From contig OY754468.1 of the NCBI GenBank assembly GCA_963575645.1, forward strand, positions 52,587,665-52,651,664: 64,000 nt of DNA, written 5' to 3'. This stretch comes from Xanthostigma xanthostigma (lineage: Eukaryota > Arthropoda > Insecta > Raphidioptera > Raphidiidae). The notes under the pieces are model-generated. The model was not told the DNA's origin. It saw only the letters and a program-made list of their open reading frames with translations, and made no database searches. The position numbers and the translations under genes are program-made. Positions 58,701-64,000 of the stretch are shown piece after piece; within the stretch, counting starts at the first letter, position 1; each line of letters begins with the position of its first letter.

Positions 58701-61700
58701 CATAAAACAAAAGAGCGGCTGATTTTTTTTTATTTTCAAAATATTTCCGAAACTATAAATTTTTTAACTAAATTTTCTTGAAAAAATAAATAGAATAATA
58801 AACCGTTATGAAAAGTACACCATTATATAAAAAACACCGTTTTAGCATATATCTCTTCTGCGCATGCGCCGATTTTTCCCAAAAACAATAGGGCTCTTCG
58901 TATTTGCATACAAAACATTCTTCCAAAATTTGGTTTCAATCCGCTCATCCGTTTGACCTGTATCGTGTTTACAGACAAACAGACGCACAGAGTTTTTTTA
59001 AAAATATATTTTTTGGATTCGGAAAACGGAAAGAAATTGTAAAATTTTTGAATAGTGATTTTTGACTTAAACTAGTACCATTCCCCACTTGTGGGTTGGA
59101 ATAGTAAAATGGGAAGTGTACAGCGAGTTGAAGTAAGTGAATGAAACAAATGAAAAAAATGAAACAAATACTAGTCAGAGTCGATAAGGTTTGTGAAATT
59201 TTATTTTCGACTTTTGCGGTTTTTTTTTTTAAGGACTTTATGGATTTTCCAGGGCTGTACCAAACTCTGTCTACTAGTATTTATACCTCCGTTTGTTTTA
59301 CATGTCAAAATATCAAACTGATATCCTATTAACTGACAGAATATCACTGACTAGCAGATGTTTTCATTAAAAAATTCCGTCTATTTTTCACCCAGAGTAT
59401 TCTGAAGAGAAATAAAACAAAGAAATCCAACTCAACCATTTACAGTCCAAAACAGAAATTAGAATGTTTACTGAAATGTTAATGTTTGTCAGATTCATTA
59501 AAATAGCAAACATCGGTATCCGAAACACCGAAGCAAATCGGTAGTCATTTCACAATTCATAACTGTTAAAGAAGTCATCGAAAGAACCTTAATAAAATTA
59601 ATCTTTTAATAGCTTTGAAATAAGTCATAGCTGACTCTATGCAGGATTGATTATCGTCTCACCGTGAGAGGCAGCACTCGTGGTAGGCACAAAATTAGCG
59701 TGCTGCCTCTGGCGGCTAACTGAAGTATCAACACCTGGAAAAAGGCTCATCGATTGCAAAATTTGGTTGCCAAAACCCAACAAACTGTAATCATTTAGGG
59801 TTAAATCCATTAAACTATAAAGTTCGTTCCAAGCAGCCGCGAACAGTAACAAAACCGTACACAGTCTTGTTACTGCGCAAGACTGTCTTGCGCAGAATCG
59901 ATTTTTGAGCTAGTGCGCAAATTAGTCTTGCGTAGTGACAAGACTGTGTACGGTTTTATTAATAGATATATATTTAATAGATTGCGGATACACTAGCGCC
60001 TCCTGTACCTTTTAGAAGCCATTTTGTACGTGGAAAACGCCGTAAAAAGCGCGCGATATTCAAAAATAAAAATTATTTTATAATATGATTTTATTGAGAA
60101 AAACGACAAAACTCACAGTAAACAATGATATTTCGCTCCAAAACCTATTTTTATACTGAAACGTTTAAAAAATTACAAAAATGTGCATAAATATAATGTA
60201 AAAGCTTAGAACATTTTACATTGTCAATTTGGCATCAAGGTTGACAAGCATTGATGCCAATCTGACAATGTAAAATGTTCTAAGCTTTTATATTATATTT
60301 ATGCTCAGTTTTGTAATTTTTGAAACGTTTCAGTATAAAAATAGGTTTTGGAGCGAAATATCACTGTTTACTGCGAGTTTTATTGTTTTTCCATTAACAT
60401 CATATTATAGAACAATTAATCTTTTTGAATCCCGCGCGCTTTTTACGGTGTTTTCCACGTACAAAATGGCTTCTAATTGGAGCCATTGCGAACAATGCTC
60501 AAGGATAGGCATCCGCTATCTATTAATATATATCTATGGTTTTATTACCGTTCGCGGCTGCTTGGAACGAACCTTGTGTGACACTACAATTAACCAAATT
60601 TTACAGATAAACGCCTGTATTATGAAAATTAATAACTTTTGAAATAAATGAAAACATGCACATTTTTCATCCCAAAGTTTTGTTGTTTGTATTAATATTC
60701 ACATCACACAAACTGCACGAAAAACAATTTTAGAAATTAAATTGTCTTCAAAAAGAAAAAATAAAAACAAAAACAAAATACTAACATTTAATTTTGTGAA
60801 ACAAATATTGCCTATGATCTTTGCAATACTGGTTAATAGTCCGTTACTTAAAAACTTGATGATCTGAAGAAAATCAAGTGGACATTGTTAAAACTAAGAG
60901 CCAAATTGTACTAAATTAATCGACTCACCGTGCTGCAAACTTCGGCGAGCGCCTGGAGTTGCGTCGTGTTGACGACCGGCACGGATGGCGTTGTTCCTGC
61001 CGTTGTCGAACTCGTCGTCGTCGTAGTCAGGCTCATGCAAGTGTTTATGGACGGGATTATAGGCACTGGAACTGTATAAAAAAGAAATCGGTTTATCCCT
61101 CAAAAAGTTACGACTGAACATTCATATAAAATAATATATCCGTGGAACATAATATAACAGTACCTGGGTGACCGAGCTTTGCTCGGAAAGTCAAATAAAA
61201 TACCGATATTCAAATACTGGACTAAGAGCTGGCTACGGAGAAAATGGGTGACTCGGTGCAGAGCTGAAAATTTGCAGAATAATAGGAGATAGTACGAGTA
61301 AGTAGGGAAAAAATTGCCAGAAGGCTAGGCGGAAGATAAAGAGCCGCCAGAAGGCGCTAATGTTGCGAAAAATCAGTGCACTTCTGGCAATTTCTATACT
61401 TATTCTGTAATTCAAAACTAGATTACATATTATATATACATTATATAGTTATAAGGACATACTGAAAATTCAAACATGATATAATAATTACATTCGACAA
61501 ATATTCAAAATTATTAATGACATTTTGATAGAAATAAAATAAAATAAATTAATAAAATTACGTTGTTATAAAAACGTAATTTTATTAATGAAAATATATG
61601 ACGATTAATTTTATTTCTATCAAAATGACATTAATAATTTTGAATATTTGTCGAATGTAATTATTATATCATGTTTGAATTTTCAGTATGCCCTTATAGT

Positions 61701-63059
61701 CAGAGTGCCCGTCGGCAAAAATTTTATTGATACATACTCTCCCCAAACTTTGTATATGGCTTCATTAGGCCTAGTCTGACACCTATTTCCTCTATGACTT
61801 TTCTTGATTTTGGGGCGTTTTCCCTCTAAAGTTTCCAAAAGATGTCGTTTTGACGACATGTAAAAATTTATAGATACTGTTTGATTTTTTAATTGGATAG
61901 CTTAAAAACTTCAACCAAAACGCTATAATGATGGTCTTTGACAAAAAATACGAACCATTTAAAATGTCTGACACCTCGAATATGTCGAACATATTCGAGG
62001 TGTCAGACATTTTAATTGGTTCATGTTATTTGTCAGAGAACATTATTTCAGCGTTTTGGTTGAAGTTTTTAAGCTACCCAATTAAAAAAACAAACAGTAT
62101 CTATAAATGTTTACATGTCAAAACGACATCTTTTGGAAACTTTAGAGGGAAAACGCCCCAAAATCAAGAAAAGTCATAGAGGAAATAAGTGTCAGACTAG
62201 GCCAAATGAAGCCATATACAAAGTTTGGGGAGAGTATGTATCAATAAAATTTTTGCCGACGGGCACTCTGACTATTATATAATGTATATAATATATAATC
62301 TAGTTTTAAATTACAGAATAAGTATAGAAATTGCTAGAAGTGCACTGATTTTTCGCAACATTAGCGCCTTCTGGCGGCTCTTTATCTTCCGTCTAGCCTT
62401 CTGGCAATTTTTTCCCTACTTACTTGTACTATCTCCTATTATTCTGCAAATTTTCAGCTCTGCACCGAGTCACCCATTTTCTCCGTAGCCAGCTCTCCGT
62501 CTATACGTATTTATTTTAAGTCTCACTTGGATAGTAATTAAAGATTAACTGTCATAATATTTTGAAAACAATTGTTTCATTGTATAAAATTCCAAAACCT
62601 ACTTACAATATTTAAGTATTTTCATACGTCAAAAAATTGATTTTTATAATGATAAAATTTGTAAGAAAACGATTTTTTCGAGAGATGAGACCTAGCTAGA
62701 ACGATTTTTTGCCCCCCAAAATCCCTTTTCAGTAAATTTCATCCAAATCGTTAGGGCCGTTTTCGAGAAAATATTTAGAAACATAGGTAGTTACAAGATT
62801 AGCTCGTTTAATAATATAGGGGATCCTCTTTTTTGAAGACAACAAAACAAAAACTCACCCGCTACAACTGGTTGCGGTTTGGCTATTGGACCCCACGCCA
62901 ATTTATGTCTGCTAAACTCGGGCAACCATTCGGCTATGGCATTGCGAAGAGCCTTTCTAGGATGGTACATGTTCGGAGAGAGAGTCGTCGGCACAGCCTC
63001 TCCGCAGACGCCGTCTTCAGTCTCGGTTTCTAGTTTAATGTCAGCAGATACAGTATCGT
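46752..63059 (-). CDS. OGA: O-GlcNAcase (protein O-GlcNAc hydrolase), C-terminal part
   Basis: Eleven minus-strand exons in transcript order: 63059-62859, 61071-60929, 58379-57933, 57077-56971, 55372-55192, 54278-54104, 51521-51436, 49836-49637, 48903-48708, 48128-47972, 46882-46752 (TAA). All join in frame to give about 673 residues. OGA removes O-linked GlcNAc from nuclear and cytosolic proteins. The N-terminal GH84 catalytic domain would lie beyond the right edge. The first exon in view has YHPRKALRNAIAEWLPEF, which follows the catalytic domain. Then come about 230 Ser/Thr/Asn-rich disordered residues; the helical stalk (LLCDLFYLPFEHGGQGLQLL, ELLYDLYSYVWDI); the linker ETFMSGEQEPWVFRGGL; and the acetyltransferase-like domain (VYTIRPYLASDEKGVFSVC, TRQAVSWIPEM, SVSKRLITCLLAALRANG). 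It ends GQIHMGRVF. Every intron over about 500 bp carries foldback transposons. Confidence 0.94.
46975..47632 (+). mobile_element. HIN-1 element, long divergent copy
   Basis: It has a 5' end (tttttgacgtgataacgtc) and a 3' end (acagacaaccaattttttt), with about 350 bp of private AT-rich interior. It lies in the last OGA intron, 93 bp from the terminal exon. Confidence 0.7.
47672..47888 (-). mobile_element. HIN-1 element, short copy
   Basis: Inverted copy, attggttgtctgtaaagtcg to cgttatcacgtcaaaa, close to the 46975-47632 copy. The two form an inverted pair 39 bp apart. It is 84 bp from the donor of OGA exon 48128-47972. Confidence 0.75.
48222..48557 (+). mobile_element. HIN-2 element lacking the 72-bp unit
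   Basis: It starts gaagtgaaaacttcttta and ends with the ggcactcccggagtgc hairpin, but the centre is private sequence with no 72-bp unit. It is in an OGA intron. Confidence 0.72.
49028..49592. mobile_element. Foldback element, GAGCTGGCTACGG family
   Basis: agagctggctacggagaaaa at the left is mirrored by ttttctccgtagccagctct at the right. The arms are about 200 bp and contain gccttctggcggctctttat. Other copies are at 57217 and 61224, all in OGA introns. Confidence 0.78.
50128..50697 (+). mobile_element. Deletion-derived Tc1/mariner-type element
   Basis: It is flanked by TA on both sides and has the same inverted repeats as the copy at 3105. The plus-strand frame at 50244-50663 keeps more transposase (GTLNSQKYLNIVRDQISPPI, then FLNEMFPNRWS), with the middle deleted. 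It lies in an OGA intron. Confidence 0.78.
51838..52304. mobile_element. hAT-type MITE with perfect 8-bp TSD
   Basis: Same family as 16140, with TSD GTTAAAAC on both sides (51830-51837 and 52305-52312). It lies in an OGA intron. Confidence 0.85.
54331..55185. repeat. Large palindrome filling an OGA intron
   Basis: The left arm, 54331-54510 (cctgcacccttcatctcaaa), is the inverse of the right arm, 55018-55185 (tttgagatgaagggtgcagg). A second palindrome, 54565-54790, centred on a roughly 40-bp spacer lies between them (aaaataagcttaaaaagcg and its inverse). It spans most of the intron between exons 55372-55192 and 54278-54104, and the right arm stops 5-7 bp short of the donor. Confidence 0.72.
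55397..55872. mobile_element. Palindromic family-F element
   Basis: Third near-identical copy, in the OGA intron upstream (in the transcript) of exon 55372-55192. It ends 25 bp from that exon's acceptor side. Confidence 0.7.
56048..56929. mobile_element. TTAA-flanked MITE with a retroposon insertion
   Basis: The left flank is TTAA and the right flank is decayed to TTGA. The interior is interrupted at 56462-56628 by a separate insertion with its own 15-bp target duplication. Confidence 0.72.
56462..56628 (+). mobile_element. Short retroposon-like insertion
   Basis: A 167-bp segment is flanked by the perfect 15-bp repeat AAGTCTCCTAATTAA (56447-56461 and 56629-56643), the long TSD typical of LINE-driven insertion. 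It contains gaagaaggtccaaatccgga then ttgaaacgttaatg, the kind of conserved tail found in some SINE/LINE 3' ends. It is younger than the MITE around it. Confidence 0.6.
57217..57910. mobile_element. Foldback element, GAGCTGGCTACGG family
   Basis: Same arms as 49028, longer because the inner arms extend to a centre near 57567. It ends 23 bp from OGA exon 58379-57933, just past that exon's donor. Confidence 0.78.
59823..60572. mobile_element. Short palindromic MITE split by a CATAG MITE
   Basis: Same ends as 32422 (gttcgttccaagcagccg and cggctgcttggaacgaac), with a complete CATAG-family element inserted at 59961-60538. Confidence 0.75.
59961..60538. mobile_element. CATAG-family foldback MITE, nested
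   Basis: It is flanked by GTTTTATT on both sides (59953-59960 and 60539-60546), an 8-bp duplication of the older element's sequence. The first base is A instead of C. Confidence 0.82.
61224..62496. mobile_element. Foldback element, GAGCTGGCTACGG family, with nested foldback
   Basis: Same ends as 49028. The right half is interrupted by another foldback at 61701-62270. The outer flanks (gactaagagctgg and agctctccgtctatacg) are shared with the copy at 49028, so the true element may extend a few bases further. Confidence 0.75.
61701..62270. mobile_element. Foldback element nested in another foldback
   Basis: cagagtgcccgtcggcaaaa at the left is mirrored at the right. The arms are about 270 bp, meeting around 61985 (cgaatatgtcgaacatattcg). 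This is the only copy seen in the window. Confidence 0.75.
62520..62790 (-). repeat. Interior fragment of a long HIN-1 copy
   Basis: It matches the interior of 26494-27076 and 7108-7688 (tttgccccccaaaatccctt, atccaaatcgttagggccg) but has neither HIN-1 end. It is a truncated relic in an OGA intron. Confidence 0.6.
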
Positions 63060-64000
63060 CTACGCAGACAATATAAACAAATGAAACATACTGAACTTTT
63101 TCAGAAATTCTTCATGAAATTCAACAAAAGCGCTATTATCCATAGATATATATATATATTAATAGATAGCGGATGCCTATCCTTGAGCATAATTGTGCGG
63201 AATGGTTCCAATTAGAAGCCATTTTGTACGTGGAAAACGCCGTAAAAAGCGCGCGGGATTTAAAAAGATTAAATGTTCTATAATATGATGTTAATGGAAA
63301 AACAATAAAACTCGCAGTAAACAGTGATATTTCGCTCCAAAACCTATTTTTATATTGAAACGTTTCAAAAATTACAATTTTTTTTTCTTCAAGTTGACAT
63401 TTTTGACAATTTAAAATTGTTGTTTGATTTAGATCATTATTACAACAGTGTCAAGACCAAAAACAGAAAAATTATTTTTTCATAACTCATTTTAAAACTT
63501 AATTCAATTAAAATTTTGGACTTATTTAGCTGTATGATTTATAGAAAAATCGATTGTTGAAATAATTATTATCAACTAATTTTAACAAATATACTTTTGT
63601 TTACAAACAAATGGATATCCACATTAAAGAATGCAAAACTTATGATTTTTTTCTGAATCTTTCAGTGAGTCCAATGCTCTCTACCGTCGCATTTAAAAAC
63701 TAATTTGTTCCAATTGAACACGCGCACAATGCGGCATTATGCGGCATTTAGTCGCACTCGCAATGGTAATTGGAAAACGGGCAAAATGGAGCATAATTAT
63801 AATATAAAAGCTTAGAACATTTTACACTGTCAGATTGCCATCAATGCTTGTCAACCTTGATGCCAAATTGACAATGTAAAATGTTCTAAGCTTTTACATT
63901 ATATTTATGCTCAATTTTGTAATTTTTAAAACGTTTCAGTATAAAAATAGGTTTTGGAGCGAAATATCACTGTTTACTGTGAGTTTTGTCGTTTTTCTCA
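63060..64000. other. OGA intron running off the window
   Basis: No exon is seen. From 63141 to the edge lies a CATAG-family foldback element, interrupted at about 63380-63789 by unrelated AT-rich sequence. Confidence 0.6.
63141..64000. mobile_element. CATAG-family foldback MITE, cut by the window edge
   Basis: It starts catagatatatatat. The arm is interrupted at about 63380-63789 by AT-rich DNA not seen in the other copies and resumes at gagcataattataatat. The right end is outside the window. Confidence 0.7.

Noticed and set aside
60894-61121. Frame reading SSAYNPVHKHLHEPDYDDDE over the OGA exon 61071-60929
   Set aside because: The other frame (VPVPIIPSINTCMSL...) is the one that joins in phase to both flanking OGA exons.

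Overview
The window is arthropod, almost certainly insect, nuclear DNA: AT-rich, with genes broken into many short exons bounded by GT...AG, long introns packed with non-autonomous DNA transposons, and five recognisable conserved animal proteins. The Helitron copies have the insect-type ends seen in Lepidoptera, Hemiptera and Coleoptera. I cannot fix the order from sequence alone.

Layout. (1) 1-2283: nested transposons, no gene seen. (2) 2284-18775 (+): a long coiled-coil protein gene, 5'-incomplete in the window, 23 exons traced. It has an alternative terminal exon with its own poly(A) signal at 5024-5566. (3) 19284-20398 (-): a three-exon gene resembling the ciliary protein CFAP119/CCDC189, tail-to-tail with the coiled-coil gene. 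(4) 20514-22268 (+): MALSU1/RsfS mitochondrial ribosome silencing factor, head-to-head with the previous gene across 115 bp. (5) 23369-28672 (+): an XK-related membrane protein in four exons. (6) 30123-42187 (+): MROH1, a HEAT-repeat protein of about 1658 residues in nine exons, complete. (7) 46752-63059 (-): the C-terminal two thirds of O-GlcNAcase (OGA) in eleven exons; its catalytic GH84 domain lies beyond the right edge. MROH1 and OGA converge across about 4.5 kb that holds only repeats and a broken SAP-domain fragment.

Mobile DNA dominates the non-coding space. I can delimit about a dozen families, many by target-site duplications (TSDs): two families with Helentron/HINE-like architecture (called HIN-1 and HIN-2 here), a Helitron carrying a tRNA(Lys)-like sequence, a hAT-type MITE with 8-bp TSDs, a TTAA-flanked MITE, Tc1/mariner-type derivatives with TA duplications, and several long palindromic foldback elements. 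Copies are nested in one another, giving a relative age order. A recurring theme is insertion within a few bases of splice sites. HIN-1 ends abut the 3' splice sites of a MALSU1 exon and a coiled-coil exon, and another HIN-1 begins directly after a 5' splice site. A TTAA element ends 19 bp before a MROH1 exon.

The genes show no operon-like logic. They are housekeeping or ciliary genes that happen to be neighbours; only the CFAP119-like/MALSU1 pair appears to share a promoter. All exon joins were checked by hand for reading-frame phase, and all coordinates are from reading the sequence, not from transcripts.
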